A stretch of 16,455 bases of DNA from the NCBI GenBank assembly GCA_011773795.1, contig WVWW01000191.1, positions 14,311 through 30,765 of the forward strand, written 5' to 3'. Position numbers and translations under genes: made by a program. Shown in pieces: positions 5,933 to 15,489 of this stretch. How positions within the stretch are numbered: the stretch's first letter is position 1; every line of letters begins with the position of its first letter. The DNA comes from Acidobacteriota bacterium. GTDB lineage: Bacteria > Acidobacteriota > Polarisedimenticolia > Polarisedimenticolales > Polarisedimenticolaceae. Below the pieces are notes generated by a model that was given only the letters and a program-made list of their open reading frames with translations, had not been told where the DNA came from and did no database searches.

Positions 5933-8422
5933 ATGGGCTCGGATTCAAAGCGGTCTCTGGCCGCCGGCGAGAAACTGCTCAAGGCGGGCAAAGTCGCCGA
6001 GGCGATCGCTGAGTTTGACCGCGTCGTTGAAACGTGCAACGGCGATCTCCTGACGGTGAACCGGGTCGGCGACGCGATCGTCGCCTCGGGGAACCCGGAG
6101 AAGGCGGTTCCCTACTACGCGCGGATTGCCGATCAGTTCTGCCGCCAGGGCTTCTATCCCAAGGCGATCGCGATCCGCAAGAAGATCCTGCGCCTGACCC
6201 CGGAATCCGCCGAGGCCCTGGTCGGGCTGGGCGATCTCTACGTTCGCCAGGAACATCCCGCCGAGGCGCGTAGCTACTACCTGCGCGCGGCGGACCTGCT
6301 ACTCAACGGGAAAGACTTCGCCGGGGCCAAGGAGGTCTACCAGCGGCTGGTCGATGCCGAGCCGGACGATCCGCGCCACCGAGTCCGTTTGGCGGAGACA
6401 CGGGCCGCCGCCGGAGAGACCGAGGAGGCCGCAGGTGACCTCGTCGAGCTGGGCCAGAGGCTCCTCGAGTCCGGCAAGCCGGAAGATGCCGAGAAGGCGT
6501 TCCGCCGGGCGAGCGAGCTGGTCGCCGATCGGCCCGAGGTGATCTCCGGACTCATCGCATGCCTGACCGAGACCGGGCGGGACGAGGAAGCGCAGAAACT
6601 GCTCGAAGAGGAGGTGGCGAAGCCGGAAGCGGCGATCGCGCTCGTCGCCGAGCTGCTGGCCTTGTACGAGGTCAACGGGCACACCGAAAAGGCGGACGCC
6701 CTGTTCGCCGCGGGGCGGGCCCACGAGCTGCCCGACGAGACGTTCTCGACGCTGGCGCGTTTCCACGATCGCAAGGACGGACAGGCAGGTTGGTGGTCCC
6801 GCATCGAACCGGCGTTGAAGCGGTGGAAAGCGGAACCTCATCGCACCCGGTTGTTGGCCCTGCTCGATGCCTGGCCCACTTGGACGGACGCGCCGTTGCT
6901 TCCGGCGCTCGAATGGCGTCTCGCCTTGGCCGACGAACAGGGCGACGAGAGCGTACAGGTCCGGGTGCTCGAGCAGCTCGTCGGGGCCTACAAGACCAGG
7001 GACATGGACGCCGAAGCCGAGGAGGCGCAGGGCCGCCTCGACGAGCTGCGGCCACCGGCGGAGGCCGCGCCGGAATCCGCCACCGTCCAGGCGGCCGAGC
7101 CGGAACCGGGACAAGACGAAGAGGCGATACCTGCCACCCCCGAGGCGGAACCTGCGAAGGACGTCCCGATCGAGTTCGAGGCCCCGGCCGTTCCGCTGTC
7201 ACGCGCGGATGAGGAGTTCGTCTCCGGTCGCATGACGCAAGCCGAGATCCTGGAGAAATACGGTCTGCTCACGCAGGCGATGGATCAGATCTACGAGGTC
7301 ATCGAACGCTTCCCGGGACACCTCGAGGCGAACCAGCACCTCGTGACGTTGCTGCGGGGAACCTCGCAGCAAGCTGCCCTGGGGCAGGCGCTGGTCAAGC
7401 TCGCCCTGGCGCGGCGTGCTGCCGGACGGCTCGAGGTCGGCCAGCAGGCCGCTGCCGAGGCCGACAAACTCGGCGGGATCGATCCGGAAACGCGTCAGAT
7501 CCTGGCGGCGCTCGACTTGTTCGCGGACGAGTCGGCGCCACGGGCCACTCCGGCGGTGGAAGCCCCGACCCCCGCGCCTGTCCTCGAGACGGCTCCCGCC
7601 GTACAACCGAGCGGCGGCGACGCGGTGATCGACTTCGACGCGATGGATGAGGACGAGGACGCCGACGATACCGACGAGGAGCCCGCGATCGACGTGGCCC
7701 CCGTCGAGGAGCCTGCGGTGACGCTGGCCGAACCGGAGGAAGTTGCCGCGCCCGTGCCGGTCGCGGATCCCGAAAAGGTCGCCGAACCCCCGCAGGCCGC
7801 CGCGCCCGTTGCCGAGCAGCCCAAAGAGGCCGCCGACTCCCGCGGAACCGAAGCGGCCATGCGCTTCGAGCCGCTGCCTGACATCGGCGATGGCCAGGAA
7901 GACGACGATCTCAGCGCGATCGCCGCGGCACTCGACGACGAGCTGTTCGACGACGACCCGCTGGATGCTCCCAGCTCCGAGAGCGAGGAGAGCCTGGACG
8001 AAGTGTTCGCCGCGTTTCGTGAGCGAGTCGAGCAGGAGGTCGGCGCGGACGACTATCGCACGCACTACGACCTGGGCATCGGCTACAAGGAGATGGGCCT
8101 TGTCGACGCTGCCGTCGCCGAGTTCCGGATCAGTGCCAAGAGCGCGGACCTGTTCCAAGAGTCCTGCGTGATGCTGGCCCTCTGTTGCCGGGAGCTCGAC
8201 CAGTTGGATCAGGCGGCGAACTGGTACCGGCAGGCGCTCGACACGATCGACGATGGCAATGCGGGGGCCTTCGATCTGCGCTACGACCTCGCTGACGTGC
8301 TGCTCGCCAGCGGCGACACCGGCAGCGCGCTGGACCTATTCCGCGACCTGCACCAACTCGATCCCGGATTCCGCGATGTCGCGGAACGGGTGACGCAGCT
8401 CAGCGGCGCCGTTTCCGAGTAA
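5933..8422 (+). CDS. Large cytoplasmic TPR protein with two acidic linkers
   Basis: No specific function is recognised. The 829-residue product has no signal peptide or membrane segment and looks cytoplasmic. Three helical-repeat blocks are visible. The first is N-terminal (about 1-370), with TPR units such as KAGKVAEAIAEFDRVVE and YFY/A-rich repeats. The second is central (about 425-530), with ILEKYGLLTQAMDQIYEVIE. The third is C-terminal (about 687-829), with DDYRTHYDLGIGYKEMGLVD. They are joined by Ala/Pro/Glu-rich, presumably disordered linkers (about 372-422 and 531-685); the second holds long Asp/Glu runs. From memory, similar proteins occur in Acidobacteriota and Deltaproteobacteria, some in motility or polarity complexes. 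A scaffold role is inferred. The ATG is supported by GAGGG (5923-5927). The next gene is a degenerate NtrC-type regulator. Confidence 0.85.
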   Translation: MGSDSKRSLAAGEKLLKAGKVAEAIAEFDRVVETCNGDLLTVNRVGDAIVASGNPEKAVPYYARIADQFCRQGFYPKAIAIRKKILRLTPESAEALVGLGDLYVRQEHPAEARSYYLRAADLLLNGKDFAGAKEVYQRLVDAEPDDPRHRVRLAETRAAAGETEEAAGDLVELGQRLLESGKPEDAEKAFRRASELVADRPEVISGLIACLTETGRDEEAQKLLEEEVAKPEAAIALVAELLALYEVNGHTEKADALFAAGRAHELPDETFSTLARFHDRKDGQAGWWSRIEPALKRWKAEPHRTRLLALLDAWPTWTDAPLLPALEWRLALADEQGDESVQVRVLEQLVGAYKTRDMDAEAEEAQGRLDELRPPAEAAPESATVQAAEPEPGQDEEAIPATPEAEPAKDVPIEFEAPAVPLSRADEEFVSGRMTQAEILEKYGLLTQAMDQIYEVIERFPGHLEANQHLVTLLRGTSQQAALGQALVKLALARRAAGRLEVGQQAAAEADKLGGIDPETRQILAALDLFADESAPRATPAVEAPTPAPVLETAPAVQPSGGDAVIDFDAMDEDEDADDTDEEPAIDVAPVEEPAVTLAEPEEVAAPVPVADPEKVAEPPQAAAPVAEQPKEAADSRGTEAAMRFEPLPDIGDGQEDDDLSAIAAALDDELFDDDPLDAPSSESEESLDEVFAAFRERVEQEVGADDYRTHYDLGIGYKEMGLVDAAVAEFRISAKSADLFQESCVMLALCCRELDQLDQAANWYRQALDTIDDGNAGAFDLRYDLADVLLASGDTGSALDLFRDLHQLDPGFRDVAERVTQLSGAVSE

Positions 8423-8468
8423 AAACCGACAGAATGGGGAACTCCGAGGCCGCGTCGCCCTGACCGGG

Positions 8469-8474
8469 TATACT
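8469..8474 (+). promoter_or_regulatory. Candidate -10 element before the regulator gene
   Basis: TATACT, five of six to the -10 consensus, lies in the 104-base gap after the TPR gene and 53 bases before ATG 8527. No convincing -35 hexamer is seen 16-18 bases upstream. The surroundings (GACCGGG before it, CCGTT after) resemble the candidate rpsP promoter, which hints that the regulator gene has its own promoter. Confidence 0.35.
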
Positions 8475-8485
8475 CCCGTTGAACA

Positions 8486-8497
8486 GACCGGCCGGTC
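8486..8497 (+). promoter_or_regulatory. Perfect 12-bp palindrome, possible operator
   Basis: GACCGGCCGGTC is a perfect palindrome beginning 12 bases after the -10-like TATACT, roughly where transcription would start. Its place suits a repressor or autoregulatory site for the DNA-binding protein encoded just downstream. This is inference from position. GC-rich palindromes of this length also arise by chance. Confidence 0.3.
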
Positions 8498-8526
8498 GGC
8501 CCGGAGGGCTGTCCGTGCGCCGGTAG

Positions 8527-9903
8527 ATGGGGGGCCGCATGGGACGCCTGACCGCGCTGGTGGTCGACCGTGATGCCGCGATCCGGGCGCGGCTGCAGGA
8601 CCGCCTGGCCGCCCACGAAATCGAAGCTCGCGGGGCGGTTTCCCATTCGGACGCCTCCACCTGGGCCCGTAGCCATGACGTCGATTTGCTTCTGGTTGCC
8701 CCGGGCGAGTTGATCGGCGAATGTGAGACCTGGCGCCGGCGTCCCGTCGTCGTGGCGGTGTTCGCCACGGCGGCCGAGTTGACGTCGACCGGCTCGACCT
8801 GGCTCGACCGCGGCGCCGACGATCTGCTGGCGTTGGACGACGGAGACGTTCAGCTCGATCTCGTGCTCAAGCGCTCCGCCTCTTTCGCGCTCCAGCGCGA
8901 ACGACACGCGGACCTGCAGCAGGAACGCCGTGATCGCGCCGGGTTCGGCGGGCTCGTCGGCCGCAGCGCGGCGCTGGAGTCCATCCGTGAGCGGCTCGAG
9001 CGACTCTCCGCGATCCACGAGACGGTCTGGATCGAGGGTGAGCGGGGAGTCGGCAAGAAACGGTCTGCGCGCTGGCTGCATCAACTCACCGCGAAGCGCG
9101 GGGATCCGTTCGTGGTGCTCGAGGCGGATGATCTCGAGATCGCAGGCTGGGAAGAGCGCGTGCTGGGGTTCCACGAAGGCGGATCGCGACGCACGCTCTA
9201 CCTCGTCGAGCCGGCCTTGCTCCGTCCCGAAGTCTCCGAGCGATTGCAGCGTTGGGTCTTGCGTGTCGGGGAGACGAACCCGACCGGCCTGCGGATCGTG
9301 AGCGGATCGACCTTGTCAGTCGACGAAGCGATCGAGCAGGCGCGGATACCACGGCCGCTGGCATCGCGTTTGGCGCAGACTCGTTTATCGATCCCGGCGT
9401 TACGCGAGCGCCTGGAGGATGTCGCCCCGCTGGCGATGCACTTCGTCCGCTCGATCGGGCACGTCAACCAGCTTGCGCCGTTGCGTCTGTCGGCGGCCGC
9501 ACTGGATCGCCTCGAAGCCTACGACTGGCCGGGCAACGTCCGTGAGCTGCGGCACGCCATCGAACACGCCGCGATCCTGGCCGACGGGTTGATCGACCTG
9601 CCGCACTTGCCGAAGACCGTTCGCGACGACGGAGCGACGACGCCGACACAGAACGGGGAGGATCTTGCATCGCGGCCGTTCCGTGAGGCCAAGGGGATGG
9701 TCGTTGCGGAGTTCGAGCGCGCCTACCTGACCGCGTTGATGCGCTGGGAGCGCGGCAACGTCACCGCGGCCGCACGCTCCGCCGGGATGCTGCGCTCCGC
9801 GCTCCAGCGGCTGCTGCGCAAGTACGGCCTCAAGTCGGCAGATTTCCGACGCAAGGCGACGCCCAAGGGAGCGCCCACCGCGAGTGGTCCACAAGCCGAC
9901 TGA
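8527..9903 (+). CDS. Degenerate sigma-54-type (NtrC-like) regulator with Fis-type HTH
   Basis: The 458-residue product has the three-part NtrC layout with key residues lost. The receiver-like domain (about 5-120) keeps VVDRD but has VAPG where the phosphorylated aspartate belongs, and it lacks the conserved lysine. The AAA+ domain (about 140-362) has a variant Walker A GERGVGKK (171-178) that keeps the lysine. Walker B is TLYLVE instead of TLFLDE. The stretch carrying the GAFTGA sigma-54 contact loop is missing, a gap of about 17 residues. LSIPALRERLEDV and YDWPGNVRELRHAIE remain. A Fis-type helix-turn-helix ends the protein (GNVTAAARSAGMLRSALQRLLRKYG, in part). It probably binds DNA but cannot activate sigma-54 polymerase in the usual way. 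ATG 8539 is an alternative start; neither has a clear ribosome site. Confidence 0.85.
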   Translation: MGGRMGRLTALVVDRDAAIRARLQDRLAAHEIEARGAVSHSDASTWARSHDVDLLLVAPGELIGECETWRRRPVVVAVFATAAELTSTGSTWLDRGADDLLALDDGDVQLDLVLKRSASFALQRERHADLQQERRDRAGFGGLVGRSAALESIRERLERLSAIHETVWIEGERGVGKKRSARWLHQLTAKRGDPFVVLEADDLEIAGWEERVLGFHEGGSRRTLYLVEPALLRPEVSERLQRWVLRVGETNPTGLRIVSGSTLSVDEAIEQARIPRPLASRLAQTRLSIPALRERLEDVAPLAMHFVRSIGHVNQLAPLRLSAAALDRLEAYDWPGNVRELRHAIEHAAILADGLIDLPHLPKTVRDDGATTPTQNGEDLASRPFREAKGMVVAEFERAYLTALMRWERGNVTAAARSAGMLRSALQRLLRKYGLKSADFRRKATPKGAPTASGPQAD

Positions 9904-10768
9904 AGCGTCGGGCGTGTGGAGGCTGCTGATCGAGCCCGATGCCGACGGCGCGACCAACATGGCCGTCGACGAGTCGCTGCTCGACGCCTGCCTCCAAGAG
10001 GAGGGGCGCGACGCGCCCCCGACACTCCGGCTCTACGGCTGGCGTCCGCCCACGCTGTCACTGGGAAAAGGCCAGTCCGCCGAATCCGGTCACGCCCCCG
10101 CGTACCTCGCGGCGGAGGGAATCGACCTGGTGCGCAGGCCGACGGGCGGCCAGGCCGTACTCCACGAACACGAGCGGACCTACTGTGTGGTCGGCCGGTT
10201 GGATCGGCCCCCTTTCGACGGCGGCGTCCTGGAGACGTACCGGGCGATCTCGGAGGCGCTGCGGCACGCGCTGGAGCGACTCGGCGCGGACGTGTCGACG
10301 GCGAACCACACGCCGGGCGAGCGATCAGCCGACGGGCCGGTCTGTTTCAACGTGCCGTCGAGCCACGAGCTCCTGTACGCGGGCCGCAAGCTGATCGGTT
10401 CCGCGCAGATGAGGCGACGCGAGGCGTTCCTCCAGCACGGCTCGATCCCGATCCGTCTCGATGCCGCCAGGCTCGGCGGGGCGATCGGGGCGCCCGCAGA
10501 CGGTTCTAGCTTCGCCGGCTTGGCGGAGGCGCTCGGGCGGGAGCCGGAAAAAAGCGAGCTGGACGCCGCTTTGGTCGCGGGGTTCGAGCAGCGTTTCGGC
10601 GTCAAGCTCGAACCGGGCTCGAGGAGCGCCCGGGAGACCCAGCGGAGCACCGCGTTGCGCTGCTGGAAATACCTGTCCACGAGCTGGACGCGTCACGGGC
10701 GGATCGGGGACGCGGAACGGGCGCTCGCGCCGCCGGGATTGTTCGGAACGGCCCGGACGGGTCTCTAG
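9884..10768 (+). CDS. lipM: LipM-type octanoyltransferase (lipoate/biotin ligase fold)
   Basis: In Bacillus, LipM moves octanoyl groups from acyl carrier protein to GcvH; LipA then inserts sulfur to make lipoyl groups. The 294-residue product follows that family closely: WRLLIEPDADGATNMAVDESLL, TLRLYGWRPPTLSLGKGQ, VRRPTGGQAVLHEHERTYCVV and GPVCFNVPSSHELLYAGRKL, then GSAQMRRREAFLQHGSI. The cysteine in VCF (C154) matches the catalytic cysteine of LipM, and K169 matches the conserved lysine. This argues against an ATP-using LplA ligase. GTG 9884 overlaps the regulator gene by 20 bases, with AAGGGAG at 9865-9871. GTG 9914 (284 residues) also fits the family start. LipL-type amidotransferase activity cannot be excluded. 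It is convergent with mrcA. Confidence 0.85.
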   Translation: MVHKPTEASGVWRLLIEPDADGATNMAVDESLLDACLQEEGRDAPPTLRLYGWRPPTLSLGKGQSAESGHAPAYLAAEGIDLVRRPTGGQAVLHEHERTYCVVGRLDRPPFDGGVLETYRAISEALRHALERLGADVSTANHTPGERSADGPVCFNVPSSHELLYAGRKLIGSAQMRRREAFLQHGSIPIRLDAARLGGAIGAPADGSSFAGLAEALGREPEKSELDAALVAGFEQRFGVKLEPGSRSARETQRSTALRCWKYLSTSWTRHGRIGDAERALAPPGLFGTARTGL

Positions 10769-13329
10769 CGTCGCAGCCAGATCACCTGGGCCCGGCGCCC
10801 GTCGAGGCCGTTCCACTCGGTCGTATCGAAGCGCTCGACGACCCAGGCGGGGAGCGGTTCCCGTCCCTCGGGCGGCTGAATCGCGAGCCCGATGCTGAAG
10901 AGGCCCGCTTCCGTGAGCGTCTCGAGCCGGCGACCGTTGTCGATCAAGAAGACGGAAATCTCGTCGTCGAGGATCTCGCGTAAGCGGTCGTCGGGCACCA
11001 TCAATTCGCCCTGCTCGTTCAGCTTGAAGCGTTGGAACGGGTAGGGGAAGTGCAGCAGGTCGTGGTGCTCGACGGAGCAGTACTCCGTCGGCTCCGTGCC
11101 GCGCAGGTAGACCTCGCTGATCAGGTGGTCGCAACCGGCCCGACGGTCGGCGCGCAGCCCGGTCTCGCGATCGATCGTCACGATCGTGACGCCGGGCGGG
11201 ACCGCGAACTCGCGCAGCGGGAGAAGCTCGATCGCGCGCTCCATGAACGCCTGCCAGATCGGTAGCGCGGCGAGCGCCCCGGTCTCCCGGTCGCCCAGAC
11301 TCTGCGGTTCGTCGAAACCGACCCAGACGCCGACGGCCAGATCCGGCGTGTAGCCGACGAACCAGGCATCGGTGTTGTCGTCGGTCGTGCCGGTCTTGCC
11401 GGCAATGCTCTTTCCCAGCCCCTTCGCGCCGCGACCGGTGCCGTCCGTGATGACGCCTTCCAGGACCCGGTTCATCAGGTAGGCGATCTGCGGGCTGACG
11501 GCGTCGCGAACGCCCGGTTCGAAGCGCTGAACCAGCGCCGAGTCTCGGTTGTAGACCTCGCTGATCAGGTGCGGTTCGACGAGCACTCCCTGGTTGGCGA
11601 ACGCGCCGTAGGCGCTGGTCAGCTCGAGCAGGCTGATCTCGAACGCGCCGAGCGCGAGCGAGGGGAACGGCTGGAGCTCGCTGCGGATCCCGAGGCGACG
11701 CGACGTGTCGATCACCGCGTCGTAGCCGATCTCGTTGAGCAGCTTCACGGTCGCGATGTTGGCCGACTTCTCCATCGCCTTGCGCAACGTGACGGTGGAG
11801 TAATAGGTGTTCGTGTAGTTTTCCGGTTGGTAGGGGTCGGGACTGCGCCGGCTCAGGAACACCGTGGGCTCGTCGAGGATGCGGTCGCCCAGGCTCCAAC
11901 CCTGGTCCAGTGCGGCGGCGTAGACCAGCGGCTTGAAGGCGGAACCCGTCTGGCGCTGGGCCTGGGTGACGCGGTCGAACTCGCTGCGTTCGAAGTCGAA
12001 CCCGCCGACCAGCGCGCGGATCTCGCCGGTCGAGGGGTCGATCGCGACGAGCGCCGCCTCGACCGCGGGTTCCTGGTCCAGGGTGCCCGTGACGACGAGC
12101 TGCTCCTCGTCGATCGCGTCGAGCCGCACGCGCAGCACATCGCCGCGCGTGGCCAGAGCACTCGGCTGATCGATCTTCGTCCAGGCGAAGGCGTCGGACG
12201 TAAGCCTCGCCGAGTAGGGGCCGATGCGCAGGTCGATGGCGTTCTTGTCCACGCCGGTCACGACCGCATCGACGACGTGACCCGGTTCGAACCCCATCTT
12301 CCACGAGGCCGGTTCCCACGTCTCCGTGTCCTCGTCCTCAGCAACGCGCTCCGAGACCCCACGCCATCCTTGACGCTTGTCCAGGCTCCGCAGACCGAGG
12401 TCCATCGCCTCGTTCGCCGCGAATTGAAGCCCGGGATCGAGTGTCGTGCGCACCTCGAAACCTTCCTTGTACAGACTCGAGCTGCCGTAGTTGTCCTGCA
12501 ACCAGCGGCGTACGTTCTCGACGAAGTAGGGCGCGGGGTTCTCGACGCGGCGCAGCGGCGAGGTCTCGATCGGCTCCTCCCGTGCGGCTTCGGCCTCGTC
12601 CTCCGAAATGAATCCCTCGATCACCATCCGGCTCAGGACGTGGTTGCGCCGCGCGAGCGAGCGCTCGGCGTTTTTGAACGGGCTCAGCGCCTCGGGGCGC
12701 TGGATCAGGCCGGCGATCGTCGCCGATTCGACCAGGTTGAGCTCGCGCGCGGGCTTGCCGAAGTAATAGCGCGAGGCCGCTTCCAATCCGTAGCGCCCGT
12801 GACCCATGTAAATCTGATTGCAGTAGTAGCGCAGGATCTCCTGCTTCGTGTACTGGCGCTCGATCTCGAGCGCCAGGACGGCTTCCTGGACCTTGCGCGT
12901 GATCGTCTTCTTGGGGTGCAGGAACAGGTTCCGGGCGAGCTGCTGGGTCAGCGTGCTGGCGCCCTGCGCCAGGCGCATCTTGCGCACGTCGCTGATGACC
13001 GCGCGCGCGATCCCGCGGAAATCGATCCCGGTGTGACGGTAGAAGTTGGAGTCCTCGATCGAGATCAACGCCTGCTGAAACGGGACCGGGATGTCGTGGT
13101 AGTCGATCAGGACGCGGCGCTGCTCGGCGAACGTGGCCACCGTGGAATGGTCGACGGCAAGGACTCGCGACATCACCGGCGGGTTGTAGTCCTCGAGCGC
13201 GCGGACATCGGGGAGGTCGAGCCGCATGAAATAACCCATCGAGGCGCCGACGAGCGTTGCGAGCAGGGTTCCTCCGGCGATCAGACTCCCACGCCAGTGG
13301 GTACGGAGGAACGGTCGGAGACGGGACAT
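10765..13329 (-). CDS. mrcA: Class A penicillin-binding protein 1A
   Basis: This bifunctional enzyme polymerises lipid II into glycan strands and cross-links the peptides on the outer face of the inner membrane. The 854-residue product has a short basic start and one membrane anchor (about 15-34). The GT51 glycosyltransferase domain shows SIEDSNFYRHTGIDFRG with catalytic E92, QGASTLTQQLARNLFL and RKVQEAVLALEIER. An OB-like insert (about 345-420) precedes the transpeptidase. Its three active-site motifs are intact: SAFK (463-466), SAN (522-524) and KTGT (645-648). GAGGAGA (13339-13345 on the complement) lies nine bases before ATG 13329. The gene runs opposite to its neighbours, diverging from uvrB and converging on lipM, with which it shares the last four bases. 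Confidence 0.96.
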   Translation of the reverse strand: MSRLRPFLRTHWRGSLIAGGTLLATLVGASMGYFMRLDLPDVRALEDYNPPVMSRVLAVDHSTVATFAEQRRVLIDYHDIPVPFQQALISIEDSNFYRHTGIDFRGIARAVISDVRKMRLAQGASTLTQQLARNLFLHPKKTITRKVQEAVLALEIERQYTKQEILRYYCNQIYMGHGRYGLEAASRYYFGKPARELNLVESATIAGLIQRPEALSPFKNAERSLARRNHVLSRMVIEGFISEDEAEAAREEPIETSPLRRVENPAPYFVENVRRWLQDNYGSSSLYKEGFEVRTTLDPGLQFAANEAMDLGLRSLDKRQGWRGVSERVAEDEDTETWEPASWKMGFEPGHVVDAVVTGVDKNAIDLRIGPYSARLTSDAFAWTKIDQPSALATRGDVLRVRLDAIDEEQLVVTGTLDQEPAVEAALVAIDPSTGEIRALVGGFDFERSEFDRVTQAQRQTGSAFKPLVYAAALDQGWSLGDRILDEPTVFLSRRSPDPYQPENYTNTYYSTVTLRKAMEKSANIATVKLLNEIGYDAVIDTSRRLGIRSELQPFPSLALGAFEISLLELTSAYGAFANQGVLVEPHLISEVYNRDSALVQRFEPGVRDAVSPQIAYLMNRVLEGVITDGTGRGAKGLGKSIAGKTGTTDDNTDAWFVGYTPDLAVGVWVGFDEPQSLGDRETGALAALPIWQAFMERAIELLPLREFAVPPGVTIVTIDRETGLRADRRAGCDHLISEVYLRGTEPTEYCSVEHHDLLHFPYPFQRFKLNEQGELMVPDDRLREILDDEISVFLIDNGRRLETLTEAGLFSIGLAIQPPEGREPLPAWVVERFDTTEWNGLDGRRAQVIWLRR

Positions 13330-13405
13330 GACGGCAAATCTCCTCGGCGGCCCCCGGGAGTCTCAATCGCGACCCGAGTCAAAGCATAGCTCCTTTTGTG
13401 CGACG

Positions 13406-13425
13406 AGAACAGTTCTTCATTAGAA
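13406..13425. promoter_or_regulatory. Inverted repeats upstream of uvrB, possible operator
   Basis: AGAAC-A-GTTCT (13406-13416) is a perfect 5-1-5 inverted repeat. It overlaps a second one, TTCT-N5-AGAA (13413-13425). Both sit against the -10-like TAGAAT (13421-13426). uvrB is an SOS gene in many bacteria, so a LexA-like or other repressor site is plausible. The spacing does not match a LexA box I know. Confidence 0.4.
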
Positions 13426-13472
13426 TCTCCCGGACACAAGAATCTCCCGGACACAAGAGTCTCCCGGACACA
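13422..13472. repeat. Three tandem copies of a 17-bp repeat
   Basis: The unit AGAATCTCCCGGACACA occurs at 13422-13438 and 13439-13455 without change. It recurs at 13456-13472 with one change (AGAGT for AGAAT). A partial, decayed fourth copy (GAGTCCCC) follows. The period of 17 is not a multiple of three. The array lies just downstream of the -10-like element and ends 21 bases before the preferred uvrB start. It is best read as a non-coding leader or binding-site array. Confidence 0.9.
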
Positions 13473-13493
13473 GAGTCCCCACCGGGTGCAACG

Positions 13494-15485
<1,992 letters not shown>

Positions 15486-15489
15486 CGGG

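Larger units (their letters stand above)
13330..13493. promoter_or_regulatory. Divergent mrcA-uvrB control region
   Basis: This 164-base region must hold the start signals of both mrcA (leftward) and uvrB (rightward). It contains the mrcA ribosome site, the AGAAC-A-GTTCT inverted repeat, a -10-like TAGAAT (13421-13426) facing uvrB and a tandem 17-bp repeat. CCGGGAGTCTC (13354-13364) is an inverted, 10-of-11 copy of part of the repeat unit. On the complement, TTGACT (13377-13382) resembles a -35 for mrcA but has no matching -10. The region is visibly richer in A and T than the genes around it. Confidence 0.6.

Noticed and set aside
10325..12319. A 664-codon open frame on the minus strand, in another frame inside mrcA and opposite lipM
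   Set aside because: It overlaps mrcA on the same strand in a different frame. The low-complexity Arg/Ala product is a frame shadow.
11569..13389. A 606-codon open frame on the + strand opposite mrcA
   Set aside because: It is fully antisense to a clear class A PBP with intact motifs, and its Arg/Asp/Val-rich product resembles no family. Long antisense frames are expected at this GC content.
13422..13480. A CRISPR array
   Set aside because: The copies are directly adjacent, with no spacers, and no cas genes are in the window.
13398..13493. A longer uvrB start at GTG 13398
   Set aside because: It would translate the 17-bp repeat, has no ribosome site, and adds 32 residues absent from UvrB proteins.
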